Assembly: GCF_000154445.1 (NCBI RefSeq)
Contig: NZ_DS499566.1
From: Intestinibacter bartlettii
Lineage (GTDB): Bacteria; Bacillota; Clostridia; Peptostreptococcales; Peptostreptococcaceae
Length of the DNA stretch: 64,000 nt
Strand: one strand, 5' to 3'
Below the pieces are notes generated by a model that had not been told where the DNA came from, did not search any database, and saw nothing but the letters and a program-made list of their open reading frames with translations. Shown here piece after piece: positions 36,625 to 46,436 of the stretch. A program made the translations under genes and the position numbers. Numbering within the stretch: position 1 is the first letter of the stretch; every line of letters begins with the position of its first letter.

Positions 36625-38451
36625 TTGTATATGAGTAGATTAATTGATAAGATAGATATAAATTTAGTAAAAGAAGAAATTGTAGATATTGAAGAAATAA
36701 AATCGAATCTTAATAAACGTGTTGTACAAAATGATATATTAAGAAAAGAGAGTAGAACGGAAACATCAGATGCTACATTTGACAGTGATATATGGATAAT
36801 AGATAAACCTTTAACCCAAGGATATATAAATTTAAATATGACTTTTCTTTCAGAATTAAAAACTTTTAAAAGAATTACAGATAAAGAAATAACAGCATTT
36901 AGATGTTTCTTTGCAGAAAAGATTTTAAATAAATATAATACAAGCATAGGTTCTGAGCTGTCAGTTATAAGAGACTGTATAATGGTTACTAATAATTTTG
37001 ATTTAGAGACTATAGATTCTCCATATGGAAATCCTATAAATCAATTATTAGATACTTATAGCGGTAAAACTAAATCAGACAAAATAAATAGTATTTTAGA
37101 ATATTTATACTACTTAGATGAATTAGATATTTTAACAGAAGGACAAAATAAAGCAATTGAAACACTAATGACTATGGATACATCAAGGCAAGATAATGCA
37201 AGAGAACTACCTAAGGAAAAAGATATAATGGCTTTTGATTATTATTTAAAGCGATTTTATAAAGATGAATTATTTAGTGAAGATATGAAAATGCTTTATA
37301 TGCCACTATTAATATGGTGGAAAGTTACAACCGTTATACCTATGAGACCATCAGAATTATGTAGTAAATTAACTAGGGCGTGTTTGATAGAAGAAGATGA
37401 AAAGTACTATATTTATGTAAATAGAATAAAAACAGGTGATATATCTAATAAAGGTGTTGTTAGAAGAGGAAGAATACCATTACTAAATAAAATTCAGATA
37501 ACTAAAGAAATATATGATTTGATAAGTGATTATATAGAAAAAACTAATGAGTATGGTCATACAGAAACATTATTTTCATATAAAGCTCTATGTGCTTTTA
37601 GAAAAAAGATAGCTATTGAATTTGGAGAAGAATACGGCTATATAACAATACCTGTGGAACAAAAAATAGATGAAGAGTATTTTTCAATAAATGTACTTGG
37701 TCCTATGCTGAAAGGGTTTTATAAAAGAATAATATCAAATACTTATAAATATGAAGTAGAAAGACAACTTAATATAGGTGATACAAGGCATATAGCTTTT
37801 ACATCATTGTTATTACAAGGGGTTTCGCCTATAGAAATAGCTATGTTAGGAGGTCATACTTCCTTATCCTCACAAGACCATTATCAAGGAAATTCTTCAT
37901 TTTATGCTGATTCAGAGATGATAGATTTTGTGAGTTCTAAAATGCATAGACGTAGTATATCTACAAAGGCTCTTAAAGATATTATATTTAATAAAGAGAA
38001 GTCAGAAGAAGCTCCTAGAAATTTAGAGCAGTGTATACAAACAGAAGACGGTGTAGGATATTGTACAATAGATATAGATAATGATATATTAGCTTGTGGA
38101 GATGAAGAGTTCTGTATAGGATGCAAACATTGGTGGTGTCCTAAAACACAGGAAAGTTTTATAGAAGTACAAGAATACTTAGAAAATAACATCGCTTCAT
38201 CTTTACATGTAAAAATACAGCGAGAAAAAGTATTTCTACAAAAGTTATTATCAAAGCCTAAGACAAAGCAATTAAATGGAGTATTAGACTTAGATAATGA
38301 TTATGAATATAAATTAAAGACTTCCATTAATAAATTGAATAGAGAGCTATCTAGACGCTCAGATGTAGAAGGGATATTACAGATTAATAGTGGATTGAAT
38401 ATAAGGTATGCTAATCAAGATGTAAAACTATTTTTGGAGGGAGAAATATAA
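36625..38451 (+). CDS. Tyrosine recombinase 3 (TnpB-like)
   Basis: 608 residues with an intact catalytic set: Arg in VIPMRPSELC, GDTRHIAFTSLLLQG, LGGHTSLSSQDHYQ supplying the second His and the nucleophile Tyr. After it comes a Cys-rich knuckle (ACGDEEFCIGCKHWWCPKT), as in Tn554 TnpB-type proteins, and a helical tail. The TTG at 36625 has the better distance to AAAGG; an ATG at 36631 is the alternative. It starts 4 bases after the 901-residue gene and overlaps the next gene by one base. Confidence 0.85.
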   Translation: MYMSRLIDKIDINLVKEEIVDIEEIKSNLNKRVVQNDILRKESRTETSDATFDSDIWIIDKPLTQGYINLNMTFLSELKTFKRITDKEITAFRCFFAEKILNKYNTSIGSELSVIRDCIMVTNNFDLETIDSPYGNPINQLLDTYSGKTKSDKINSILEYLYYLDELDILTEGQNKAIETLMTMDTSRQDNARELPKEKDIMAFDYYLKRFYKDELFSEDMKMLYMPLLIWWKVTTVIPMRPSELCSKLTRACLIEEDEKYYIYVNRIKTGDISNKGVVRRGRIPLLNKIQITKEIYDLISDYIEKTNEYGHTETLFSYKALCAFRKKIAIEFGEEYGYITIPVEQKIDEEYFSINVLGPMLKGFYKRIISNTYKYEVERQLNIGDTRHIAFTSLLLQGVSPIEIAMLGGHTSLSSQDHYQGNSSFYADSEMIDFVSSKMHRRSISTKALKDIIFNKEKSEEAPRNLEQCIQTEDGVGYCTIDIDNDILACGDEEFCIGCKHWWCPKTQESFIEVQEYLENNIASSLHVKIQREKVFLQKLLSKPKTKQLNGVLDLDNDYEYKLKTSINKLNRELSRRSDVEGILQINSGLNIRYANQDVKLFLEGEI

Positions 38452-39155
38452 TGGCAAGAGCTAAAAGAACTATAGATAAAGAAGAAGTAGATGAAATAAT
38501 ATATTTAAAGCTAAAAGAGCTAGGTGGTATGAAGAAAAGACTGACGTATAATTCAGTCTTTACCTTCAATAAAGAAATTGCTAATAATCCTAAATATAAA
38601 AGAAAAAACGGAGAGTTATTTACTTTGTATGGATATGATTTCTGGGCTAGTAGTTATAATAACGAAGATTATTATGGAAGACAAAGAATAAATGAAATAA
38701 AAAATACTTCTAATGTAATTGTAGCTGGGAAAGAGTTTATACCAGAAGTAGAAGATATTCACGCATTAGTAAATGATTACTATAAAAAGCCTGAGGTACT
38801 TTATAAGAAGTTAGCTAAAGTGTTTGAAATGGATAAGAATAAGTTGAAAAATTTAGAAGAAGAAAATAAAAAGTTGAAGAAAGAAAAAGACGATTTACAA
38901 AAAGCTTTACAATCATTTGAGCGTGAATTTGCAAGTATATTTTGTAATAGTCGCTTAGCTGATAATTCATTAGTAGATGTTATGTCTATGAATAAATCAA
39001 AGGATTATCTGGTTTATGACGGTTTAAAGAATATGTTTAATGATGAAAAATTGGTTGAGTTATCTAAAACGAATGGAATAAATAATATAGATACTAATAA
39101 TGTTTTAAGTTTAAAAAGAGAAGAGCGAAGAAAGAGAAGAAATGACTTATTTTAG
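38451..39155 (+). CDS. Coiled-coil accessory protein of the recombinase operon (TnpC-like)
   Basis: 234 residues, basic, with a clear heptad coiled coil around residues 120-165 (FEMDKNKLKNLEEENKKLKK and on). No catalytic motif. The ATG overlaps the stop of recombinase 3 (ATAATGG), so translation is coupled. Tn554 has a small helical third protein, TnpC, that sets frequency and orientation of transposition; the position fits, but homology is inferred only from layout and coiled coil. Confidence 0.7.
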   Translation: MARAKRTIDKEEVDEIIYLKLKELGGMKKRLTYNSVFTFNKEIANNPKYKRKNGELFTLYGYDFWASSYNNEDYYGRQRINEIKNTSNVIVAGKEFIPEVEDIHALVNDYYKKPEVLYKKLAKVFEMDKNKLKNLEEENKKLKKEKDDLQKALQSFEREFASIFCNSRLADNSLVDVMSMNKSKDYLVYDGLKNMFNDEKLVELSKTNGINNIDTNNVLSLKREERRKRRNDLF

Positions 39156-39308
39156 AAACGTTGAGGGGGAAAATATTTATTGTATTCGACAAATTACTAC
39201 AAAAAAATCAAGGGTAAATATGATAAAATTCTGTATAGAAAAAATATTAGTGAAGATTAAAATATGAAGGGAGGAAATATCAATATTTAAATTATTGGTA
39301 TATAAGAA

Positions 39309-40736
39309 ATGGTATTTAGTAGTTTGATTTTTTTATTTTTATTCTTGCCATTAACATTAATTATTTACTATATATCAAATAGTAAAGCAAGAAATTTAAT
39401 ATTATTAATAGCAAGTTTGTGTTTCTACGCTTGGGGAGAGCCTGTGTATGTATTTTTAATGTTATTTTCGACAGTAATTGATTATATAAATGGATTAAAA
39501 GTTGAAAGGTTTATAGAATTAGGTGAAAGAAAAAAAGCACTGATGGTGGTTATATCTTCAGCAATTATAAACTTATTTGTTTTATGTTTCTTTAAATATA
39601 GTGACTTCTTAATTGAAAACATAAATAATATATTTAACTTAAATATAGGTTTGTTAAACTTACCATTACCTATTGGTATTTCATTTTATACTTTCCAAAC
39701 GATGTCATACACTATAGACATCTACAGAGGAGATGCTAAAGCTCAAAAGAGCATACTAGACTTTGGAGCATATGTAGCATTGTTTCCACAATTAGTTGCA
39801 GGACCTATTGTTAGGTATCAGACTATAGCAACACAAATAAGTAAAAGAGACCATTCAATAGAAAAATTTGCAGATGGTGTAAATAGGTTTGTTTGTGGAC
39901 TTGCTAAAAAAGTTATATTATCAAATCAATTAGCTGTAGTAGCAGATGGTGTATTTTCAACTAATTTAGCTAATGTTTCGATATTAGAAGCATGGCTAGG
40001 AATAGTTTGCTATACTCTTCAAATATATTTTGATTTTGGTGGATATAGTGATATGGCTATAGGATTAGGTAAAATGTTTGGATTTGAGTTTCTTGAAAAC
40101 TTTAACTATCCTTATATATCACAAACAGTTTCAGAGTTTTGGAGAAGGTGGCATATTTCATTAGGAAGCTGGTTTAGAGATTATGTATATATTCCATTAG
40201 GTGGAAGTAGGGTTTCTAAGTTTAAGTTGTATAGAAATTTATTTGTAGTATGGTTTTTAACTGGTATGTGGCATGGAGCAAGTTGGAATTTTATAATTTG
40301 GGGATTATATTTCGGAGTATTTATAGCTTTAGAAAAAGCATTTTTAGAAAAGGCTTTGTATAAAACTCCTAAAGTTTTAAGACATACTTATCTACTTTTG
40401 ATTGTAGTTGTAGGATGGGTATTCTTTAGGGCTAATGATATAACACAGGCATTTGAGTTTTTAAAGGTCATGTTTGGATTTAATGGAAATGATGTTATTA
40501 ATAGTTCGGTTAATATTTATTTAATCGATTATTGGTACATATTACTTGCATCTATAATACTATCTACACCGATTGTAAAAGGTTTGAAACAATTAATTTT
40601 AAAGATTAATAAAAATGCATTAGATAATGATATAGCATATTTAATGCATGGACTATCACTAGGTATATATATGTTTATCATTATGGTAATGTTAAGCAGT
40701 TCTACTTATAATCCATTTTTATATTTTAGATTTTAG
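39309..40736 (+). CDS. MBOAT family O-acyltransferase (AlgI/DltB-like)
   Basis: 475 residues, about ten membrane helices. Family landmarks are MVFSSLIFLFLFLP at the start, LPIGISFYTFQTMSYTIDIYRG, FPQLVAGPIVRY, FWRRWHISLGSWFRDYVYIPLGG and the catalytic His region MWHGASWNFIIWG. Such proteins carry acyl groups across the membrane for polysaccharide or teichoic-acid modification with a secreted partner, here the DHHW proteins that follow. In-frame stops lie just before the ATG, so the start is firm although its ribosome site is poor. It lies inside the 13-kb element. Confidence 0.92.
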   Translation: MVFSSLIFLFLFLPLTLIIYYISNSKARNLILLIASLCFYAWGEPVYVFLMLFSTVIDYINGLKVERFIELGERKKALMVVISSAIINLFVLCFFKYSDFLIENINNIFNLNIGLLNLPLPIGISFYTFQTMSYTIDIYRGDAKAQKSILDFGAYVALFPQLVAGPIVRYQTIATQISKRDHSIEKFADGVNRFVCGLAKKVILSNQLAVVADGVFSTNLANVSILEAWLGIVCYTLQIYFDFGGYSDMAIGLGKMFGFEFLENFNYPYISQTVSEFWRRWHISLGSWFRDYVYIPLGGSRVSKFKLYRNLFVVWFLTGMWHGASWNFIIWGLYFGVFIALEKAFLEKALYKTPKVLRHTYLLLIVVVGWVFFRANDITQAFEFLKVMFGFNGNDVINSSVNIYLIDYWYILLASIILSTPIVKGLKQLILKINKNALDNDIAYLMHGLSLGIYMFIIMVMLSSSTYNPFLYFRF

Positions 40737-40754
40737 ACTTAAAGGGGAATTTTT

Positions 40755-41948
40755 ATGAATAAAAAGAAGGCTAGGTATATAATAATACCATTTTTAACTA
40801 TAATTTTTGGTTTTTTTATTTTAAATATTATAGTTCCAGATAAAAAGTATAGTATTGCAGAAAATAGGAATCTTGAAAAGAAGCCAACGTTAAAAGATAT
40901 TGAAGATAAGGAGTTTGCTTCTAAGTTTGAAAGTTACTATAATGACCAATTTGTTCTTAGGGATGAAATGATAAGCTTAAATAAAAAATCAGAGGCAAAA
41001 TTAAATAAAACAAAAGTTGGTAACTACTATCTAGTTGATAATAACTGGATTTTAGGAATGTTTCCAAAACTTTTAAGTGAAGAGCAATTAGATGATTATT
41101 CAAATACAATCAATGAATTATCTGAAATAAGTAGTAGCTTAGGAAAAGATGTATATTATACAATGATGCCTCATAAAACCAATGTATTAAAGCATTTATA
41201 CCCTAAGTATATAGACAATACAGGAAATATAGATATAAATAAAAGTGAATTTAGGAGTAGATTAGAATCGGATATAGTAACATATATTGATATGGATGAG
41301 TATTTGTTAAATAATTTTAGCCAATATGAATTAGAAAAGCTATATTTTAAAACAGACCATCACTGGACAGGTATAGGTGCGTTTGAAAACTTTAAAATGA
41401 TGGCTTCAAGGATGGACTTAGGGATATCACAGGATGAGTTAGATAAACATTTTGCTAGATACAGGGAAACTACTGTGAAAGACAAAAAATTTATAGGTAG
41501 TTACAATCAAAACTTAGACATGCTAGTTAAAGAAGAAGAATATGTAAATTATATGTATATAGATAATGCAAAATATACATATGAATTAAATGGTAAAAGT
41601 AAAAAAGAAGAAGAGATTATTGCAACTTCAAGAAATAAAAAAAGCTGGGATTACGGTGGAGCATATATTAGAGGAGCACAGACTAATATATTAAATATTA
41701 AAAATGACAAAGCCTTAGTAGATAAAAAGATATTAATATTTAGAGACTCATATCAAGCTCCAACTACATGGCTATTTGCAGATTTATTTAGTGAAGTTGA
41801 AATAGTTGACCCAAGAAATATAGATAAAATAGATAAGACATATGAAGAAATAATAAAAGATAGTAATTCTGATATAGTAATGTTTATGTATAATAGCTCT
41901 GGATTTGATTCAATGGTTAAGGCTATGATAGACAAAGGCATAAAATAA
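40755..41948 (+). CDS. DHHW family (SGNH/AlgX-like) protein 1
   Basis: 397 residues with an N-terminal membrane anchor (about 7-27). The hallmark KTDHHWTG sits at 201-204, and RDSYQAP near residue 330 supplies the likely nucleophilic Ser, as in the AlgX/AlgJ and PatB acetyltransferases that act outside the membrane with an MBOAT partner. Starts 18 bases after the MBOAT gene behind AAAGGGG, so the pair is co-expressed. Likely role: transfer of acetyl groups to a cell-surface polymer; the polymer is unknown. Confidence 0.85.
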   Translation: MNKKKARYIIIPFLTIIFGFFILNIIVPDKKYSIAENRNLEKKPTLKDIEDKEFASKFESYYNDQFVLRDEMISLNKKSEAKLNKTKVGNYYLVDNNWILGMFPKLLSEEQLDDYSNTINELSEISSSLGKDVYYTMMPHKTNVLKHLYPKYIDNTGNIDINKSEFRSRLESDIVTYIDMDEYLLNNFSQYELEKLYFKTDHHWTGIGAFENFKMMASRMDLGISQDELDKHFARYRETTVKDKKFIGSYNQNLDMLVKEEEYVNYMYIDNAKYTYELNGKSKKEEEIIATSRNKKSWDYGGAYIRGAQTNILNIKNDKALVDKKILIFRDSYQAPTTWLFADLFSEVEIVDPRNIDKIDKTYEEIIKDSNSDIVMFMYNSSGFDSMVKAMIDKGIK

Positions 41949-41950
41949 AA

Positions 41951-41997
41951 AATAAAAGTCGTAAGTTTTACAGCAATCTAAACTTGCGACTTTTATT
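41951..41997 (+). terminator. Terminator between the two DHHW genes
   Basis: A long stem (about 15 bp plus A/T extension, core AAGTCGTAAGTTT pairing with AAACTTGCGACTT) followed by a T run, so the second DHHW gene probably has its own promoter. Confidence 0.8.
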
Positions 41998-42058
41998 TTT
42001 TTATTATAAGGGAAACATAATTTTATCACGATAGTTGAACATTAAAGGAGGAGTTATA

Positions 42059-43162
42059 ATGAAAAAAAATAAGTTAATATATTTAGTTGTTACATTAATA
42101 CTTATTACTGTTAGCTTTTTTGGTATTTCTAAAGTAACTGATAATATCTATAAAAGTGAAAAGTTAGTATTTAATGAAAATAATACAACTGAGTTAAGTG
42201 AACAGAGCAAGTATACCGTGGGTAATTATTACTTGGTCAAAGATAATTGGATACTTGGTAAATTTTCTAAAATTATACAAGATGATAAAATGCAAATATA
42301 TGCAGATGCTATAAATACTTTGAGTAATAATGCTAGAACTCAAAATAAGGATGTGTATTTTATATCTATGACTCACAAAACAAATATGCTAAAGCATCTT
42401 TATCCTGACTTTGTTATGAATAAGGAAAATATAGACTTAAATAAACAATCTTTTAAATCAAAATTGGATAAAAATAATATTTCATTTATTGATATTGATG
42501 GATATTTTTTATCTAACTTTACAGAAAGTCAAAGGGAAAAATTTTATTTTAAGACAGACCACCATTGGAATGGATTAGGAGCATTTGAAGGATTTAAATT
42601 TATGATTAATAATGTAAATTTAGGTTTATCAAACGATACCATTAATAGTTATCTTGATGGATACCGAATTAAAGAAGTCAAAGAGAAAGAATTTTTAGGA
42701 AGTTATAATAGAAAGCTAAATTTAATAGTAAAAGAAAAAGAATTTGCAAATTATGTGTATAGAAATGGTAGTAAGTTAGAGTATTATATTTGTGATGGAT
42801 ACACAGATAAAAAAATAAGTGAAAAAAATATAATGGCTACATTGAGAAAGAAAGACAGTTGGGATTATGGTGGAGCTTATATGAGGGGAACTAATTGTAA
42901 TATATTAAAAATAAGAAATAAAAATTCATTAAGTGATAAAAAAGTATTGGTGTTTAGAGACTCATATCAAGCACCTATGACATGGTTATTAGCTGATGTA
43001 TTTAAAGAGGTTGAAATAATAGACCCTAGATATATCGAAAATATAGATATGACATATGAAGATATGATAGTCAACAGCAAATCGGATATAGTAATGTTTA
43101 TGTATAATAGTTTTGGATTTGAAGGAATGATTAAAGAAATGATTGAAAAGGGAATTGAATAA
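42059..43162 (+). CDS. DHHW family (SGNH/AlgX-like) protein 2
   Basis: 367 residues and a clear paralogue of the preceding protein (shared blocks VGNYYLV..NWILG, KTDHHW at about 167, SWDYGGAY, FRDSYQAP, MFMYNS..GF). The N-terminal part between the membrane anchor (about 6-24) and VGNYYLV is some 35 residues shorter. The ATG at 42059 is selected because AGGAGG lies directly upstream; a longer frame from 42035 does not. Likely a duplicated acetylation partner with different acceptor or timing. Confidence 0.82.
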   Translation: MKKNKLIYLVVTLILITVSFFGISKVTDNIYKSEKLVFNENNTTELSEQSKYTVGNYYLVKDNWILGKFSKIIQDDKMQIYADAINTLSNNARTQNKDVYFISMTHKTNMLKHLYPDFVMNKENIDLNKQSFKSKLDKNNISFIDIDGYFLSNFTESQREKFYFKTDHHWNGLGAFEGFKFMINNVNLGLSNDTINSYLDGYRIKEVKEKEFLGSYNRKLNLIVKEKEFANYVYRNGSKLEYYICDGYTDKKISEKNIMATLRKKDSWDYGGAYMRGTNCNILKIRNKNSLSDKKVLVFRDSYQAPMTWLLADVFKEVEIIDPRYIENIDMTYEDMIVNSKSDIVMFMYNSFGFEGMIKEMIEKGIE

Positions 43163-43199
43163 ATTGATTTTACAAATATGATTATATAAAGTATAAAAT

Positions 43200-43246
43200 A
43201 ATGCGAAGGATACCTTATTTATAAAAAATCAAGCCTCCTTCGCATT
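43200..43246. terminator. Inverted repeat downstream of DHHW 2 and gene X
   Basis: AATGCGAAGGA (43200-43210) and TCCTTCGCATT (43236-43246), perfect 11-bp arms, between convergent genes. On the minus strand it is followed by ATTATTTT, so it may terminate the DUF1002 gene X. Confidence 0.5.
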
Positions 43247-43352
43247 AATAATCAGTAATAATTAGCATCATGCACAAAAGCTTATATTATTAAATGTGAT
43301 GATTATATTATCAAAATTAATTAAATTAAACTCAAATTTCATTCAACTAATA

Positions 43353-44225
43353 TTAATTAATTGTTTCCTCATTACTACTATTACTATCAAGCGTATTTAG
43401 GTTATCAAGATTACTTGAATCATTTGTATTTTCATTATCTTGAGGTTCATTTTCAACCGAAGAATCAGGTTGAACATTTTCATCAACAGTAGAGTTTTGC
43501 TCTAATGAGTCTACAGAACTATCTTCTGTAGAACCGCTATTAGATTCTTCTTTTGAAGAAGGCGTTGTATTATTATCTTCTACTTTATTAGAATTATCAC
43601 TATTAAATAATCCTGTGAACCAGTTCCATATCTTAGCGAAGAATCCTTCAACTTCTTCACTAGAAGGTAAGTTTATAGCATCTTTATCAGTTGCATCTAT
43701 GATAGCATTCTCTCCTAACACACTATCATCAGTAGAACCTAATATACCTAAATCTTTATCTTCATTTCCACCGAATAAACCAGCGAACCAATCGCCTATA
43801 CCGCTAAACCAATTTTTAATAGAGTCAAAGAATCCTTGGTTAACACCTTCTCCAAGTTCATCTAATTTTTCGTTAACAGTTTCTTTTATACCATTTAAAG
43901 TATCTTTCATTTGATTATAATCATAATCTTGTTTAGCTATTTTAGCCATTAAATCTTCTAATTGTTTTTGTTGTTCAGGTGTTAATGTAACATTATAATT
44001 ATTAGTTATATTATTTATAGTGTCAGCAATTTGAATTGTATCACTAGTATTGTTTTTGATTATTTCTGTTTTTATATCATTAACTATACCAGTTGCTTTA
44101 TCAGCACCTATATCTTCACCTAAGCTTCCTGTTATTATTAATTCCTCAGATGCTAATTCTTTCTTTTCCTCTTCAAGAGGTTTTCCAGTAGAATCCTCAA
44201 ATGCTTTCATTATTCCAGTTAAAGC
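43353..44225 (-). CDS. DUF1002 (YpuA-like) gene X, second exon
   Basis: The C-terminal part (290 codons plus stop) of a secreted DUF1002 protein, closely parallel to gene Y: ALTGIMKAFEDSTGK, LASEELIITGSLGEDIG, NTINNITNNYNVTLTPEQ, a Phe/Trp-rich zone and a Ser/Asn/Glu-rich tail of about 80 residues. The frame begins at codon GCT (44225-44223). Joined to the first exon across the 435-base intron it gives SGTG-ALTGIM, the uninterrupted family sequence known from B. subtilis YpuA (SGTAALTGLI). Total product would be about 430 residues. If the intron does not splice, this part is not translated from a good start. Confidence 0.8.
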   Translation of the reverse strand, partial: ALTGIMKAFEDSTGKPLEEEKKELASEELIITGSLGEDIGADKATGIVNDIKTEIIKNNTSDTIQIADTINNITNNYNVTLTPEQQKQLEDLMAKIAKQDYDYNQMKDTLNGIKETVNEKLDELGEGVNQGFFDSIKNWFSGIGDWFAGLFGGNEDKDLGILGSTDDSVLGENAIIDATDKDAINLPSSEEVEGFFAKIWNWFTGLFNSDNSNKVEDNNTTPSSKEESNSGSTEDSSVDSLEQNSTVDENVQPDSSVENEPQDNENTNDSSNLDNLNTLDSNSSNEETIN

Positions 44226-44660
<435 letters not shown>

Positions 44661-45080
44661 TCCTGTACCACTAACTGGAAAAACACTGGCAACAACAACA
44701 TCAGCATCTGTCATACCAGTAGTTGATAATGTACTTGCAACCATTGAAGATGTTAACCATGTAAGGTTAGCAGTTTTAACATTTATACCGCTACCAGCCT
44801 TAGTAGGTTCAACATAAGCACATGAGTAAGTCTTTTTACCTAATTGAGCTTCAGTAGCAACACCTTCTAAATATTTTCTTTCCTCTTGGTTATTAACTTC
44901 TAGTATTACAACTTCATTTTCGTTAACCCCAAAGTATTTAAGAATAGTAGCTCTTTGTTGTTCATTTAAATTTGCACCTAGAGTAACAACTCTAGCTCCA
45001 TCAGCAAAAGCAAAGTTTATACTTCCTATGAATAAAGTTCCACATATAGCTAGTGAAGCTATTCTTTTTCTTAAATTCAT
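44661..45080 (-). CDS. DUF1002 (YpuA-like) gene X, first exon
   Basis: 140 codons: a signal peptide cut after FAFA (about residue 26), then the DUF1002 start ARVVTLGANLNEQQRATIL, NQEERKYLEG, QLGKKTYSCAYVEP, SGINVKTANLTWLTSSM and VFPVSGTG at the exon end. Without splicing the frame runs three codons into the intron (Val-Ile-Leu) and stops at 44649. ATG at 45080 with GGAG 7 bases upstream; a TTG two codons earlier is less likely. The exon lies wholly within the 13-kb element, so gene X is cargo. Confidence 0.82.
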
Positions 45081-45145
45081 AATCAATCTCCTTTATAACA
45101 ACTAAAATTTGTAAATTGAACTATATAATATCATATATACTGTTC

Positions 45146-45184
45146 ACTTCTATAACCTTTATGTATTTTAAAAGTAATAGAAGT
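45146..45184. repeat. Palindrome upstream of gene X
   Basis: ACTTCTATAACCTTT (45146-45160) and AAAAGTAATAGAAGT (45170-45184) form an imperfect palindrome with a 9-base centre, matching the pattern of those at 32482 and 45307. It overlaps the likely gene X promoter region. The 304 bases between gene X and gene Y hold no gene. Confidence 0.45.
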
Positions 45185-45306
45185 CAAAATTATATAAAAT
45201 ATACTATCCGTAATAAAATAAAATCCTAATAAAATTAGGAGAATTTGATATCTATAAAATTGAGTTAATAGCAAAAATAAACTATAAATTCAGATATTTA
45301 TAACTC

Positions 45307-45343
45307 ATTTCTATAACTTTATTGATATGAAAGTTATAGAAAT
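45307..45343. repeat. Palindrome near the right end of the element
   Basis: ATTTCTATAACTTT (45307-45320) and AAAGTTATAGAAAT (45330-45343) are perfect 14-bp arms with a 9-base centre, 59 bases from the right end. A further half site (ATTTCTATAA) is at 45379-45388 next to the end. Candidate recombinase arm site. Confidence 0.5.
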
Positions 45344-45390
45344 CAAACGTACATAAGTAATAAGGATAAAAAAAGCTATTTCTATAAGTT

Positions 45391-45828
45391 TTATATGCAG
45401 ATACCAGTACCACTTACAGGGAACACAGCAGCGATAACACAGTTTGCACCAGTTAAGCCTGCAGTTGATAAAGTTGTTGCTACCATAGAAGATGTTACCC
45501 AAGTTATATTTGCTGTTTTTACATTGATACCACTACCTTCAGTAGTAGGTTCAACATAAGCACAAGAGTAAGTTTTTCTACCTAATTGTTCTTCAGTAGC
45601 TACTTTTCCAAGATAAGCTCTTTCTTCTTGATTATTTACAGTTACAATTTCTACTTCATTTTCTTTTACACCGAAGTAATTTAAAATAGTTTGTCTTTGC
45701 TCTGCAGTATTATTTACACCGATAGTTACGACTTTTGAACTATCAGCAAAAGATTTACTAAATCCAAATGAAGAAAATACTAGACATGTAGCCATTAGTA
45801 CAGAGACTATTTTATTTTTTATTTTCAT
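45391..45828 (-). pseudogene. DUF1002 (YpuA-like) gene Y, truncated N-terminal part
   Basis: Signal peptide (cut after KSFA, about residue 28) and the N-terminal DUF1002 region SKVVTIGVNNTAEQRQTIL, NQEERAYLG, QLGRKTYSCAYVEP, VFPVSGTG, after which the frame runs three codons (Ile-Cys-Ile) into the 13-kb element and stops at 45391. The host part is 45403-45828. GGGAGG precedes the ATG at 45828, so a truncated exported peptide of about 145 residues could still be made. Its C-terminal part is at 31496-32395. Confidence 0.85.
45403..45410. repeat. Right direct repeat (attachment core) of the 13-kb element
   Basis: ACCAGTAC, the second copy of the 8-bp core. Together with 32396-32403 it brackets the insertion; one copy belonged to the original target. 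Confidence 0.75.
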
Positions 45829-46166
45829 TTTATTTCCTCCCAATACATATACGTATTAATTTAAAATATAAAGTTATAAATTATAAATTTATTCATACTT
45901 ATAATATATAGTTTTTTAAAAATAAATACGATTACAACTGTTGTAACATGATTATATAAATAAAAAAGTTAAAATATCTTTATTTTTAAGGAATTTTTAA
46001 GAAAAGTACATAAAAATGAAATTATATAATATATTGAATTAATATATTTTAAATTGGATATAATTATAAAGGTATAAGATTTATACTAAAAAATAAAAAA
46101 TTATATATTTAACTTTACAAATATAATAAAATATTTAATCTTATATAAAAGAAGTAACAAATAAGA

Positions 46167-46195
46167 TTGAAAAATTTTCAAATCTATTATATTAT
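46167..46195 (+). promoter_or_regulatory. Promoter upstream of the HsdR-N-like gene
   Basis: TTGAAA (46167-46172), 17 bases, TATTAT (46190-46195). It would give a leader of about 235 bases that contains the structured element at 46252-46343. The rest of the roughly 600-base gap from 45829 is extremely AT-rich and shows no gene. Confidence 0.5.
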
Positions 46196-46251
46196 AAAGA
46201 AGAAATATAGTATTTTTGTAACAAAAAGACAAATAATTTTGTGTATTTTAT

Positions 46252-46343
46252 AACACATATGATGAAATTTTACTCAAAAATTGAGTATTAAAACTATATT
46301 TATTTAAAATATATAAAAACAATATAGTTTTAAAATATGTGTT
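46252..46343 (+). ncRNA. Candidate structured leader RNA (three-way junction)
   Basis: Three perfect nested stems within 92 bases: a closing stem AACACATAT/ATATGTGTT (46252-46260 with 46335-46343), a hairpin TACTCAA/TTGAGTA with a 3-base loop (46271-46277 with 46281-46287), and a hairpin AAAACTATATT/AATATAGTTTT (46290-46300 with 46321-46331). The layout is that of a riboswitch-like three-way junction, but it matches no class I know. AT-rich DNA makes chance pairing easier, so this remains a candidate. Confidence 0.4.
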
Positions 46344-46436
46344 TTAAAAGGTAAAAGTATTTACTTAAAAGTATCTACAAACTTACCCTCAAATCAAACT
46401 AATACAAATATTTTCTTATATAGAAAGGAGAAAAAT

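Noticed and set aside
45311..45502. 63-codon minus-strand frame overlapping the end of gene Y and the element end
   Set aside because: Out-of-frame shadow of gene Y with Cys/Tyr/Ile bias and no ribosome site.
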